Positions 1-12,700 of a stretch of 64,000 nt of DNA are shown here, one piece after another. The DNA is from Xestospongia muta (lineage: Eukaryota; Porifera; Demospongiae; Haplosclerida; Petrosiidae): assembly GCA_963693285.1 (NCBI GenBank), contig OY848920.1, positions 1,490,501 to 1,554,500 on the forward strand, written 5' to 3'. The translations under genes and the position numbers were made by a program. Below the pieces are notes generated by a model. That model saw only the letters and a program-made list of their open reading frames with translations. It had not been told where the DNA came from and did not search any database. The stretch's first letter is position 1; each line of letters starts with the position of its first letter.

Positions 1-997
1 CTACTTTTTTAAGTTTGTACTCATTAACAGCTTTAGAAAAACCTGATGATTCATATAATAATATAACTAGGTTTAGAGCCTTTCCTTCTAATGCATCCAA
101 TAAAGAAGGAGTAGTCTTTGATCTTGTATATCTTGGTGATGCAATTGAGTTTCGTTTTCCGACACATTTTAATCAAGGATCAAGTGATCATATTGATATT
201 TGTACTCAGATTATTACTGTTTGTCATAAAGTTATGCCATCTGATTCTAAATACAACTTTGCTGTCATGTGTTCTGATGATCCTGATCCCAATGCTGCTT
301 ATAAACTTAAAAGAAATTGCCACATACTTCCTAATACTAATCTTTGTGAAATTTGTCAAGTCAATGGTAGACTTGATAGTCCTATATTACAAACATGGAA
401 TACAGTACTTAGTAAAGTAAAGGATATTACTATTTTTATTTGATCAATTTGTCCATTTATATTAGGATGAAAATAAAGTGCCTGAAGGCAAAAGACTTAA
501 TGGAGGTAGAATGACATAAGATATTACAATTTATATTTATGTTTGTGCCCTCAGATCCAATGTCGATTGAAGAAGCTTTTAAAGTACTTATGAAATGTCA
601 AAACTGCCAGATGAAACATTACTTCTTGTTGCCAAACACCTTGCTATTCCAGCAATGGAATTCGGTTCATCAAAGGGAGACAAATGGAGATATTGCATGA
701 AAATGATCTTTGCCTGGGAAGACTTGAGCAAACAAAAGGAAGAGGAAGCCTCTAAGAAAGCACTAGCAATTAAGCTAATGAATGCTGCCACTGAGTTATA
801 TAGTAAAAACGAAGAGGAAAGCAAAAAGCTAGAAATTATAGCAAGATGTCTCAATTTTCGAGGTTAATAAATATATATATACATGTAACAAGTGTATAAA
901 AATTTTAAAAGTTGTATATGCTAAGTAATATAGCTGTTGTTATTGAACTTATTTTTTTTTCATAGTTGCTCACAGTATGATGAGATCAGGAGATTAG
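1..997 (+). pseudogene. 3' part of family A (subfamily S) Roc-COR-Death-like gene, frameshifted
   Basis: The window opens inside the large exon of a family A gene. Exons: 1-416, 466-505, 555-862 and 966-997, joined by GT-AG introns in the phases used by the intact S copies (0,1,1). The first exon gives the end of the COR-like/C-terminal region, including the AVMCSDDPDPNAAYKLKR stretch and the LCEICQ knuckle. The Death-like exon has lost one base near 585 compared with the copies at 46459 and 50145 (308 versus 309 nt). The frame therefore shifts after about ten residues, and the rest of the domain reads in another frame from 595. The last exon would end VAHSMMRSGD-stop. It is either a young pseudogene or a sequencing error; the upstream part is outside the window. 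Confidence 0.8.
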
Positions 998-1222
998 ATA
1001 TAAAGAAGGAAATAAGTTACAATGAAATAACCATTAACTTATGTTAATAATATATATACATATACATGTGTGTGTTATTGTTTTTATATATAGCTTTTCA
1101 TAATGAAACAGTAATAAAACTACAATTTATCACTTATTGGGTTTAGTTATTAAATCAGACATTATTAACCTGTCATATGATTGATTAAGCACCACCCATT
1201 GCTATAATAAACTGTAATTCAT
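998..1222. repeat. Intergenic duplicate, start of the shared U block
   Basis: No gene seen. Bases from about 1129 (ttattgggtttagttatt) to 1220 match the start of the intergenic block that also begins near 5446, 50747, 58376 and 60072. Here it is cut off after about 90 bp and joined to a subfamily III gene fragment. The stretch just before it matches 46904-47040, downstream of the intact S gene. Confidence 0.6.
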
Positions 1223-1750
1223 ATTATGTTCCCAATGCTAGTAAAACAGAGCCTATTTATCACCATCAGCCTACCGCATTACATCTCTTATGAGAGATTG
1301 ATAGACCAATGTCACACTCAACAGTAGCATTAACATCAAAATTTTTGAAGCTTTGTGCCTTGTCAAAACTGGAGCTACCTGATAAACCAGTTGGAAACAT
1401 TGCCACACTTAAAGTCTTTTCATCCATCGTACTTAGTCACAGCTTTCAGTTTGTATATATTGGTGGTGCTATTGAATTTCGCTTTTCATCTCCGTGTGAC
1501 TAAGAACTCAAACAAACTTGTAGGAACATTTTCACAGTCTATCATGAGATAATGCCAAATATCAGCGTCATCTTTCACCAAACACAAAGCTATGCCCAGA
1601 CTGACAAAGTGAAGGATTATATGAAAATCTTCTTCTAAAGATTTGGAAAATGATACTTAAAGAGGTAATTCTGTTATTTTATAGTTTGCTTATTTATTTA
1701 GTTTATTGTTTATTTATTTAGGAAAAATATGAAGTTTCTATAGAAAAGAC
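1223..1750 (+). pseudogene. Fragment of subfamily III family A gene
   Basis: Similarity to the intact subfamily III gene starts at a tattatgttcccaatgctag stretch (compare about 41788) and runs through the C-terminal part of its large exon, across the donor (gaggtaattctg) and the intron, into the 40-nt linker exon. Readable peptide pieces include LTSKFLKLC, SKLELPD and AIEFRFSSPCD. A stop follows SPCD, where the intact gene continues with QEELEQ, and bases are missing around 1560. No promoter or 5' exons accompany it. It is a dead fragment inserted between two S-subfamily units. Confidence 0.8.
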
Positions 1751-1753
1751 TAG

Positions 1754-2461
1754 CAAAGTATACACTTCCTGCTAGACAAATGGCCACTGCCTTTCATATA
1801 AATAGAATACTGTTTTATTGATACATTTAAACACTTAAAATTTTAACTATAGTTGACAGGAAATAGGTATGTCATCACTGCACGGATCAATGAAATTCAT
1901 TGCAGTTACCAAATATTTTCAATATTATGCTCTAATTATGACAATACTAGCTTTCGCGTAATTATAGTGTTCACGGAAGTAGCAAAAAGCCAGTGCATCT
2001 AGATTCATTCTACAAACTAAAGTGACAGCTAAAGAGTATACTTAGAAGTCAAAATATTGTGTTGTAAGTTGATAATAATAATTCGAAAGGAAAGATATAA
2101 AGTAAAATAATATTAAAACTTTCCTTATCGTGACTATAAGTACTTTTAATCTGTGCATATATTTGTGTGTGTGAATATGTATTGATGTTGTGAAGTTATC
2201 TTTACTAAATCCTATAATAGGTGGCAGGGTCTCATTAACAGCAATACTAATTAAAGAGTGTTAGCTAATCTAATTAGGTGCAGCAGCCATATATATCACA
2301 GCTTAAGCAAATTTGTAGTATATATTGTAAGTATCTAGGTACACAATGAACTGCACTATATCACAATCAGCATCATATTTTTCCAGAATTGTATACCGCA
2401 TTATAAAACTAATACTGTTCTTTGATTTACATACTGACTGCACTTTTTTCAATTAGAAGAC
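1754..2461. repeat. Shared upstream region of subfamily S genes (copy 1)
   Basis: About 700 bp nearly collinear with 47041-47759 and more diverged from 43130-44075, in each case directly before the first coding exon of a subfamily S gene. Recurring landmarks are cacagcaaagtata, a gttgacaggaaat stretch, gaatcaatg/attcattgcagttacc, gactataagtacttttaat and a TG-rich run. A ttcaattag-type splice acceptor sits 4-5 bases before the ATG in all three, suggesting a 5' UTR intron. It probably contains the promoter, but no element can be assigned. Confidence 0.6.
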
Positions 2462-5302
2462 ATGAGTGAGCCATTTTCCTATTCATCACCAGAGGAAGTT
2501 AGTTCAGCAAAGGTAATAAATCTAAGAAAGTATAAACTTTTATTTAATCTTATTTTAGTCTGCTGTAAAGACTAATTCCGACACTTCTAAAGACGACAAA
2601 CAAGATTTATCAAGAAATGAGTTTGTTATTGGAAGTGTAGATGCTACAGTACCCATATACCAAAGCGATCCTACTACACCAGAAGGTGAGCAATGGCCCT
2701 TCTTCACTAGCCTCTATACAATAATCTATTTAATCTATTGACTTTGCAGATGCTGCAGGTTTCATTGTAACTCCAAAATGGTTAATGACATCAATTCTAA
2801 ACCAAACAATAACAGCTAAAACTGCACCATTTCTTTTATTTTTTGCTAGCCTTCCATGCAGTAGTAAATCAACAGCTCTCAACATTTTAATGGACCACTA
2901 TCTTCATAAGAATGCATTTGACCATAACGATAAGTGTGCCATTCGTGCCTTTGATTTTTCTGCCATAAGGAGGCCATCAGCGAATGACATTATCTACTCT
3001 AGTATAGATCAGCTTCTTAACAATGGATACATACTATAGTTGTCAAATCAGCAATAGAATATCTATTACGTGTCCGTGGTCAGTTTATTAAGTGTCTGCA
3101 TGATCCGTCCTCTGTAGCTGCTGACAAAGTTTATTTTAATGATCAAGAATTTGACCAACACTTGATCACAGTTTTTAATGGTTTATCAAAGCTTGCTGAT
3201 CTTGAAAAACCAAAATTGAAAATTCCTTACTGGTGTCAAGGTATAGCTAGTGGAATCTCTTTGATCAATATATGGGATATTGGTCTTAATAAAGTTGCAT
3301 TTTATATTCTCCCTCAATTAGCTGGTTTGCTGCATAATAGCCGCTCATGGCTTTTTTCGACATTTTTCGTGATCTACCAAATCTCTATCAGCCACCGTAC
3401 ATACCAGAAAATAAGTATGATGGTACGCGAAATGACAGTGACTGTTCAATGAGATGGTGAGCTCGCATTCATTATCTTCTTCGCTTTGCAAAGCTGGCAC
3501 AGTCATGTCAAACTCGTGAGAATGTATGCAAATTAATAGGGACATACAAGACAACAAATGAAGACAGTAACTTAGCAGATTTGATTGAGTCATTTAAGAA
3601 AGAAGTAAAATGTGCAGCTACACAAATGAAAGTTGATAATGTCATTGATATGGAAAATGTAATATCTTCCAACCCAAATGATCTCAATACTGCTAAAGTG
3701 TTTAAAGAACTACTTGATGGCATTGTTCGTGATGAGTTTAGCAATCCTATTGAAATGCCTCTCTCATTTGTATTTCTACGCAGTGTTTTATATGCTACTG
3801 ATGCCTTTTGTATAGAAAAGAATGATTTAAGATTGAAGGCTAAAAAATTAAAGATTGAGGGTCACCAATTTGAAGATTTTTGTCAGCTATTTACTTAATT
3901 TGGTAGCATTATTGATGTTAGCCTCATCGACAGCTCATCAGATCTTGTTATACTTAAGCCAGTAGATTTTCTTCATGAGCTAGACAAGCTTTTCTATTTT
4001 TCACCAAATGGTGACCCTCTAGTTACTAATTATGGCATTGTTACTGAATCAACTGCTAATTTTATTTTTGGAAGGGAGAAAACAAGCACAATTATGTCTT
4101 TTTTAATGTCTATCGGTTTTGCGACAAAATTATCATCATTGCAAGTGAATTTTTCAATTTCAGATCATTATGCCTATTATGTATCTACTGTTTGCACTGT
4201 GCGTCCTTTATTAACGTGTGATCCTGCATCGTTACACTTGCTACATGATGTAAATATACCAATGTCAAATTTCCAAGATATTTTTGCTACTACTTTTTTA
4301 AGTTTGTACTCATTGACAACATTAGAAATATCTGATAATCCACATATTAACATAACTAGGTTTAGAGCCTTTCCTTCTAATGCATCTAATAAAGAAGGAG
4401 TAGTATTTGATCTTGTATATCTTGGTGATGCAATTGAATTTCGTTTTCCGATGCATTTTAATCAAGGATCAAGTGATCATATTGACGTTTGTACTCAGAT
4501 TATTACTGTATGTCATAAAGTTATGCCATCTGATTCTAAAAACAACTTTGCTGTCATGTGTTCTGATGATCCTGATCCCAATGCTGCTTATAAACTTAAA
4601 AGAAATTGCCACATACTTCCTAATACCAATCTTTGCGAAATTTGTCAAGACAATGGTAGACTTGATAGTCCTATATTACAAACATGGAATACAGTACTTA
4701 GTAAAGTAAGGGATATTACTATTTTTATTTGATCAATTTGTCCATTTATATTAGGATGAAAATAAAGTGCCTGAAGGCAAAAGACTTAATGGAGGTAGAA
4801 TGACATAAAATATTACAATTTATATTTATGTTTGTGCCCTCAGATCCAATGTCGATTGAAGAAGCTTTTAAAACGACTTATGAAATGTCAAAACTGTCAG
4901 ATGAAACATTACTTCTTGTTGCCAAACACCTTGCTATTCCAGCAATGGAAATTACTTCATCAAAGGGAGACAAATAGAGATTTTGCATGAAAATGATCTT
5001 TGCCTGGGAAGACTTGAGCAAACAAAAGGAAGAGGAAGCCTCTAAGAAAGCACTAGCAATTAAGCTAATGAATGCTGCCAATGAGTTATATAATAACAAC
5101 AAAGAGGAAAGCAAAAAGGTAGAAATTATAGCAAAATATCTCAATTTTCGAGGTTAATAAATGTTTATGTTTACATGTAACAAGCATATGAAGTTCTGAT
5201 TGTTATATATTACATAATATAGCCTTGTTATTGAACTTATTTTTTTTCATAGTTGCTCAAAGTATGATGCTATTGGGAGATCATATTGGAAAAAGGAAAT
5301 AA
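2462..5302 (+). pseudogene. Family A subfamily S Roc-COR-Death-like pseudogene with several lesions
   Basis: All six exons can be placed: 2462-2512, 2559-2685, 2750-4705, 4755-4794, 4844-5152, 5253-5302. Compared with the intact paralogue at 47760, the large exon carries a 2-bp insertion that makes a stop at 3037-3039, a 1-bp loss in the T run at about 3352-3357, CGA to TGA at 3458-3460 and TCA to TAA at 3896-3898. The Death-like exon has TGG to TAG at 4975-4977. The P-loop reads SLPCSSKST, so even its first glycine is lost. Splice sites and upstream region are preserved, and similarity to 47760-50603 is very high, so inactivation is recent. A sequence this damaged should not yield a full-length protein. 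Confidence 0.92.
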
Positions 5303-5445
5303 GTTACTACGAAATGACCATTAAGTTACATTAATGATAATTATACATGTGTATGTGTGTGTCAATGTTTTTATATCATTATTTTTATATTATTTTTTTC
5401 ATAATAAAACGGTAATAAAACTATAATTTATCGCTTATTGGGTTT

Positions 5446-6630
5446 AGTTATTAAACCAGACAATATTAACCTGTCATATGATTGATTAAGCACCACCCAT
5501 TGCTATAATAAACCGTAATTCAAGTGATCAATAGTTTCTTGTCGTTACTAAAGCTGTTGTAGAAATCTGAAGCCTTATCTACAGGTAAGTATATCTCTAA
5601 ACGATTCATTTGTGCAAATGGGCTCATAAATCCAAGAATTACCAAACAAATTATGTTCATGTAAGATGTATAATTATATATTATATACGCAGGGTTTTTC
5701 TTGCCAGTACAAAACTAGATTTATGTGGCTTTGATCTTAGTCTCTCCTAGTCTAGCGTGACCAGACGTTCGAAAGGAGGGAACGTCTGGAGAAACTGCTG
5801 TAAATCATTTGCAAAATGGAATGTTAATTACAGGTAAAGTCACGCGAAAGAGCCGACCAAAATACCCAAAAATTATTTAAGACCTAAAACAAGTCTTTAA
5901 CAACAGCCCCTCTTGTTTGGGTTGTAAGGATAAATATCCAAATTTGGATATTGTATTTTTAATAGTACTCAACAAATCCATGACTGCCAGGAAGACAAGC
6001 ATTTACTATGATGTAAAGTAACATTGCCTGCTACACTGTCATGCAATTCAAACTATATTCATAGTGTCAAGACAATTTGATTGACTCTGCACAATATTGT
6101 GTGGAGCCAAACTTGATTTATAGCAGTTTTCCCAGACGTTCGTCCTTTCCTCAAACCTCAAATGTCACTGCACTGTTCAGATTTGTTCTCTCCCACTAAG
6201 ACACTCAACAACAACCTACTTGTTATTATTACTCATATTATATCAATAATTGTTTGTGTAATAGTAGACTACAATAATTAGCTGACATACTGTCTGAAAA
6301 CTATATAGTATTAATTGTTAGTGGACAATGTGTTAGTAGTAAGTTGTAACGAGGGGAATTTAACTTGTGGTTAGCCAAAGAAAGCAACAATCCAAACTCT
6401 TGTATCTCCCAATTCAAACAATGGGTACATATTGAACCAACACAATCTGGTATCTCAATATCGCCTTCAACTTCCTAAATTGTTAACAATCCTCACAGAA
6501 GTTAAGATTTCTCAGTTAAACTTTAATTAATTTGTTCAAACATTTTATTATAGAGAATATTAACTTTTATATATATATATATATGTCTCCTTAAATTGGA
6601 TTAGGACAAACTATTAAATAACAAGGAGCT
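5446..6630. repeat. Intergenic U block, copy 1
   Basis: About 1.18 kb between a subfamily S gene and a subfamily P gene. It starts ttattaaaccagacaat and ends just before the first P exon. The same block occurs at about 50747-51935, 58376-59430 and 60072-61260, with a 3' part at 57318-57720, always upstream of P-gene sequence. It holds an inverted-repeat element (5768-6155), a cacaatattgtg palindrome and a TA run near 6570. No open gene is seen. It probably carries the P-gene promoter and has been copied with the genes. Confidence 0.75.
5768..6155. mobile_element. MITE-like inverted-repeat element 1, copy 1
   Basis: The left end ttcgaaaggagggaacgtct and the right end are imperfect inverted repeats of about 40 bp (aacgtctgg...gaaactgct against agcagttttcccagacgtt), enclosing about 310 bp without coding capacity. 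A small palindrome (cagacgttc...gaacgtctg) lies at the left end. All copies sit at the same place in the U block, so movement on its own is not shown. No target-site duplication could be defined. Confidence 0.5.
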
Positions 6631-6636
6631 AAAAAA

Positions 6637-9277
6637 ATGACTGATGAACATTCATACTCTTCATCTCTACAAACTTCACAAGATACAGTAATTGTTTATA
6701 ATATACAGAATTTTATTCAACATGTATCTATCTGTCCATCACCTTGTCTCATATTTCATTTATTATTTGTATATTGTTTATCCATCCTAGTATGTGTATC
6801 ATTACTCCGTATTTGTTCTTAATAGATAAGTATTTTTGTCATCATTGTATTTAGGAAAATTATGACTCTTATGACTCCAGAGAGTATAGGCATATTGCTC
6901 TTCCACATAGTGAATTTGTATCTGGAAGGTCGTCAGATGTTGCTACCTACAAAAGTGATCCTATAATGGACAGTAAGTTAGAGCATTTTTAATTGTGTGT
7001 ACTCATTGTTCTTGAAGGAATAACATACATTTTTTTCTGTAGAAAGTGACTAAGAAATTAATTATATGTTAAATCAGTTTTAAATTTTTAAGTGTTAAAA
7101 TTAACACCTGCTCAAACTACTTCACTATTTTTTGTCTACTATAGATGCAGTGTCCTTTGCTATTACTCCCAGCTGGTTAAAGACATGTATCCTTGATGAA
7201 AGCATAACAGCTAGAACAGCTCCTTTTTTATTATGCTTTGCTGGTCTTCCTAACAGTGGGAAATCAACAGCCCTAAATCAGTTAATGGATCATTCGTTTG
7301 AATACAACATTTACAATAATAACATGGATCATGGAATAAGATATTACGACTTTGCTGCAGTGAGAAGACCACCTAAAAATAACATTAAATATGAAGATGC
7401 TAAATCTCTTGTCAACAATGGATATATACTAGTAGTTGAGTCAGCAATAGAATTTCTTTTACGTGTTAGAGGTCAGTCTATCAAAAATGTTGCTGTTCTT
7501 CCATCAGCACAGTCTTATTTTGAAGATGAAGATCTTAACAAGCACTTGATCTCTGTTTTCAAAAATTTAAGTAGGCTCACTTGTAAACATGACTCTAAAG
7601 AAACCCTGTCCATCTGGAGTCAAAGCTTAGCAAGTGGAATATGCATGATTAATATCTGGGACATAGGCCTAAACAAAGCTGTTTTATATATTTTGCCTCA
7701 TTTAGCTGGTTTACTATATAATTGTCGCTCTCTGCTATTTTTCGACCTCATGCGTGACTTACCTTATCTTTATGACCTACCAGAAATACCAGAAAACCAC
7801 AATCCTTCACGTAATGACAAAGAATGTGTCATGAGATGGCGACCTCGTATTCATTATCTTCTTTGCTTTGCTAAACTTTCACAAAACAATTCAATTGGTT
7901 CACAGGTATGTAAATTGATTGCAACAATCAAATCAAAAATTGACAAAGAAACTTTAGAGAAAAAAATTAAGGAATTCAAAAAAGAAGTAGACATGGTTAG
8001 CACACAGATGAAAGTCAAGGATCTTATAGACACTGATGGTGTTCTAGATTTTCATCCCAATAATGATAATTCTTCCTTTCTAAAAGTGCTACTTGATGAC
8101 ATAGTCCAAGATCAGTTTGAAAAACCAATAGACATGCCTCTTTCATTTGTATTTTTACGTAGCTTTTTTTATACATCAAGTGACATTAGCATTAAAAAAG
8201 ATGTATTAAAGCAAAAGGCAGCAGTGCTGGGTGTTAAAGGTAGTAAGCTAGAAGAGTTTTGTCGACTCTTTACTTCATTTGGTAGCATTATTGATGTTAG
8301 CCTCATTGACAGTTCATCAGATCTTATTATACTTAAACCAGTAGATTTTCTTCATGAGCTAGACAAGCTTTTCTATCCTTCACCAAATAGTGACCCACTA
8401 GTCACTACTTATGGCATTGTTACTGAATCAACTGCTGAATGTATTTTTGGAAGCAATGAAGCAAGTAGTGTTTTCATGTCGTTTCTCATGTCTATTGGTT
8501 TAGCATTAAAATTATCCTCAGAACAATTGAGTATCACATTAAGTGATAAGTTTGCTTATTATATACCTAATATTTGCACAGCTAAACCAACTTTAGAATG
8601 TGAACCAACCGCTTTGTATTTGCTTCATGACATTAACGAGCCATTGTCACATTTCAAAGTGAAGTTTGCTGCTTTTATGCTAAAAGAATATCATTTTACA
8701 AGATTAGAAATGAGTAAAGAACCACATATTAATGTGACTAGATTTAGAGCCTTTCCGTCTAATATGCTTAGTGATGAAGGAGTTATGTTTGATCTAGTAT
8801 ATCTCGGTGATGCCATTGAGTTTCGTATTCTTACACCATACAATCATTCATGCATTGAAGAGATATGCACTCAGATCATTACTGTATGCCATAAAATAAT
8901 GCCACAGAAAGTAAAATACAACTTTGCTGTTATGTGCTCTGAGTATCCAAACCCAAAAGCCATTTATAAGCTTTGCCGAAAATTTCACCTACTTCCTGAC
9001 AAAGATCTTTGTAGAAAGTGTATTAGCAAAGGCAGACTTGAAAGTGACATATTCAAAGTTTTGAATGCAGTACTTAGCAAAGTAAGTTTAAATTTGTAGA
9101 AATATTTTGTTTATTGTGTTTCTTTATAGGATGCCAATAAGGTTCCTCAAAAACAAATTCTCAATGAAGGTATATAACTGTATTGTTAAAATATGAAATT
9201 TGAATTAAATATATAATTGGTTTGTAGATCCTTTGAAATTAGATAAGGCTGTATCTCTGGCTAAAAAATATACATAA
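6637..9277 (+). CDS. Family A subfamily P Roc-COR-like protein lacking its Death-like domain
   Basis: Exons: 6637-6687 (MTDEHSYSSS...), 6855-6972, 7145-9081, 9130-9169 and a remnant 9228-9277; phases 0,1,0,1. The large exon has a canonical P-loop GLPNSGKST, the Roc-like INIWDIGLNK (position of the G3 WDxxG motif), a degenerate G4 region VCKLIATIKSK, a COR-like winged-helix segment FCRLFTSFGSIIDVSLID to DFLHELDKLF, and a Cys pair near the C-terminus. The exon that should encode the Death-like domain stops after DPLKLDKAVSLAKKYT; the remaining 260 or so bases are deleted. Alternatively, the linker exon can splice in phase to 9331-9372 and on to the coiled-coil exon at 9768, giving a fusion with the next gene. 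Changes such as YLLCFAKL for YLLRFAKL suggest relaxed constraint. The first ATG matches the other P copies. Confidence 0.75.
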
Positions 9278-9330
9278 AAATTTTGATTGTTAAATATTTG
9301 AGATTTTATCATTGTGTTTTCTTTCTTTAG

Positions 9331-9372
9331 TTCCTTTTTATATGAGAGATGAAAAGTCAGTTGAAGTAGAAG
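9331..9372 (+). other. Orphan last exon of subfamily III type, possible splice bridge
   Basis: After a ttctttag acceptor, the sequence reads V-P-F-Y-MRDEKSVEVE in the phase-1 frame. It closely matches the last exon of the subfamily III gene at 42833 (VAICMRDEKSGEA). Here it ends at a gaag|gtgaag donor in phase 1, the phase required by the coiled-coil exon at 9768. It therefore sits between a P gene that lost its own Death-like exon and the family B cluster. Splicing is inferred only. Confidence 0.45.
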
Positions 9373-9767
9373 GTGAAGAATGTTGCAGTATTATGTATTC
9401 TAAATATACAAAGACATTCATGTATTTATAAAAATAATGGTATAATGCTAACATAAAACTGAAAATATTTATACTTTACAAAATGACAGACAAATTAAAT
9501 TGTTTGTGCTACCTTGCATCACTTCTTTTTATTGCAAAACCATCTCTGTAATATTTTTCTTATATGCAAATCGATATCATCTCCAATGCATTAATCAAAC
9601 TACTGCTTAGCAGGCCTGATATATTTATATATTTTATGTGTGAAAGTCATTGATATGAATAATAGATCAGCTTAATATTAAAATTATATTAATTTGATAT
9701 TGTTAATTTAAGTTTTTAGTGGTTTTATTAGAATGGACTATTTTAATCATTACGAAATCTTTTTTAG
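9373..9767. other. Intergenic or intronic AT-rich stretch
   Basis: About 400 bp of AT-rich DNA between the P-gene remnant and the first coiled-coil exon of family B. No start codon with a plausible donor was identified that would give the family B gene its own first exon. Confidence 0.5.
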
Positions 9768-12700
9768 GGCTGCAAAGACATTATTATGAAATACAACAAA
9801 TGAAGAACCTCATAGCTAAACTCAAGACAGAACTCTCTGAAAAAAAAGACATTATAGCTAATCAAGAAAAAAGACTCAACTATTTCACCCAAGAACAACT
9901 GACTGGTAAAACATTACGCTAGTATTTATTAATAATTATTAACTCTACTTTTCATATTACATCAGATCCTACAAGTTATGTCCCTAAACTAGAAATGATT
10001 CTAAAGCCAGTGCAAGAGGACTGGGAACAACTGGGTCTTCACCTCAATATAGAGCAATCTGTACTAAATAACATTAGAAGTAAAGGTGAATCTGCTGAAC
10101 AGATGAAATGTGTATTAAAGGAATGGGCTAAAAAAGGAGGAAACCTTAAACAAATTGAAGTGGCTTTGGTCCTTCTTGGCAAGAGATATATTGCTCATGG
10201 TATGATGTGAATGCAGTCATCATATGGTTTAAACTGGATATTTTTTTCAATTGTAGGTGTACATGGTTTGCAAGAGAAAAGTCATACACTAGACACCAGT
10301 GTTCAGGTCTCTATAGACACTAGTGACAAAAGTATTCAATGCGAAAATGATAACAAATCTAATGTCTCAGGTATTGTGTTACAATGATTTGATAAATATG
10401 AATACTGACAAACACTCTTATTTAATAATTAATCAGTCTGACTAGTCCTTAAAGACAATATTCAAAGTAACCAGCACTTATTTAATTTTAGAGTTCCTCA
10501 ATGTTCAAGAAAAGAAAAATGCAGAAGTGCAAGTCTCTAAAAGCTTTTGTAATCAATGTGAATCAGGTAAGTTGTGCAATGTATATTTTGTATAGACAGG
10601 TATTTAAAAGCTGCTATGTTGAGACATATTATTTGCTTGCTCAGTGATATTATATTTTTCTTAAGTGATGATACAAATAGAACCATTTTTAAAGAAAATA
10701 CATTGATAATGTATTATATTCTATACCTGTATTTACTCAGTACGTGAAATGCTAAAAGAAAAGGATGTCCTTATAGCTAAACTTAATCATAAGCTCCTAG
10801 ATGTCAAACGACAAAATCAGCAACAGCATGCATTCAGAAAGACAACTGGTTAGTGGTTTTAATTCCAAGTGTTTATTGATTAAACTATTTTGTATCAAAA
10901 AAACATTTTTTTGCAAACTAGAGGTTGGTCAACAACCAGCACAAGATGATTGGGAATAGTTTGGTCTTCAACTAAATATAGATCTGTTTACACTCACTAA
11001 TATCAAATATAAGGAAGATTCTGGTAAACAGATGAAATGTTTATTAGCTTTGTAATTTGGCAAAACAGATGTCACTCTGCTATGTTATAGCATTTAGTGA
11101 TTATCATTAGCAATTTTGAAGTTTTACTTTGCTAAACCTTGACAGATAACTGCATCATATTAATTAGTAGATACTTGTTACTTATGATTATATAAAATTA
11201 TATTGCCTGTGGATTGTAATTTTAATTCGTTTGAAGGTCTTGAAGAAGAAAAACATTCACTCAAAGACAAAACTAGTGGTGACATAGTATTAGCTTCTGA
11301 GGAAGGGTTAGTGTCAGAAATAGACATACTACAGAAGACAATAACTGTTACTTTACAACTAAGTGAGAGAGACAAACTGATTGAGTTACAACAAAGCATT
11401 TTTTTGAAAGGTAACTGATATTTGTACTTCACATTATGTGGCATTTTTACCAGCATTAGATCTAGCATTCATATCAAAGGTTCCGAATTTGTCACCTGAT
11501 CATGTTCTTGAAAAAACGCAAATGAAGGTTGGTGAGAGAAACAAACTAATTGATGAGGATCTCCAACAGAGCTTTCCTTTAAAAGGTAATTAATAGTGTT
11601 ATACATAACATTTGTACTTTTCATTGCATGGTATTTTTACTAGCATTAGATCTAGCAGTATTACCGAAGACTCAGAAATTGCTAACTATTGAAGAACTCA
11701 AAGAAATGAAAACTAAAGAAAAAGACTCCTCGTTGTCTAACAGTGAAAAGACAAGTATGTTACATGATGAAATTAATCTTGTGATTACTTATGTAATATC
11801 AGAATTGAAAGATCATTTAGAAGATTTATTTGATGATCATCACGATATTGCCTTGTCATCTACTAGTAAAAGTAAGTTGAATTATAAAGGATATTTATGA
11901 CATATTTCATAGTTACTGAAGAGGCATCGTTAGTATCTACTTTAAACGAACAAGAAATGCACCATGACACACTTACTTCACAGCTAAGAGAGAAAGACAA
12001 ACAGATTGAGAAATTAAAGCAAAGCTTGAAAGGTAACTTGTGTTAATAGATAATTATTATGAAATATGCTATTTAATTCTGTGTAAACTGATTACCTAAG
12101 GAACAACTGTATCTCACTATATCTGTTTAATATTTACATATAGAAATAAGACAAAGAAAAATCAAACATTTAGCATCTTATCTGAATCAAATGGAAGGTA
12201 TAACAAACGTTTTATGTTATGTGCATGTTATTCTAATCAATCATGTATTTTTATGTGGCTCTTTATAGGTAGCCTCAGAGGTGTCATTCCAGCTGGAGAC
12301 ACTCTTTTTCTCCTCCAAGGGAGTTGTAAGCCTCAATTTTTTGATTGGAAGAAATATGGACTATCTCTGTCTGCACCTAATGGAATAATACTTCCATCAG
12401 AGACATGTGAAGTGGCTATCACAGCTCTTGCTGGAGGTGAATTTGAATTCCCTAAAGGCAGTGAGCTTGTCAGTGCTATTTATGCCATTACCATTTCTAA
12501 ACCACTATTAAAACCACTCACTATCGAAATACAACATTGTGTAGCACTAGAGACACCAGAACAATGCAACTCTCTTCAATTTGTGAGAGCAACGTTCAAT
12601 AATGGGGGACTTCCCTATCTGTTTGAAGTTCTTCCAGGAGGTTGTTTTAGTCAAGGAAACCGATACGGCTCCATTTCATGCACTCAGTTTTGTTTAATTG

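Noticed and set aside
118..420. Repeated 100-residue hydrophobic frames inside the large exons (118, 4407, 46022, 49704)
   Set aside because: They are +1 shadows of the conserved C-terminal coding sequence and recur only because the genes are duplicates.
588..854. Minus-strand frames over the Death-like and COR exons (588, 4878, 44900, 48582, 50179)
   Set aside because: Antisense shadows of conserved + strand exons, without splice or start signals of their own.
7132..7145. Start of translation of the P genes at the large exon (open frame from 7132, 52438, 61774)
   Set aside because: The frame opens inside the intron. A tctactatag acceptor gives the exon start at 7145, and upstream exons with an ATG and matching phases exist in every copy.
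7145..9081. NACHT/NLR assignment for family A
   Set aside because: The P-loop alone would allow it, but there is no Walker B (hhhhDD/E) or leucine-rich repeat. WDIGLNK placement and the winged-helix pattern fit Roc-COR better.
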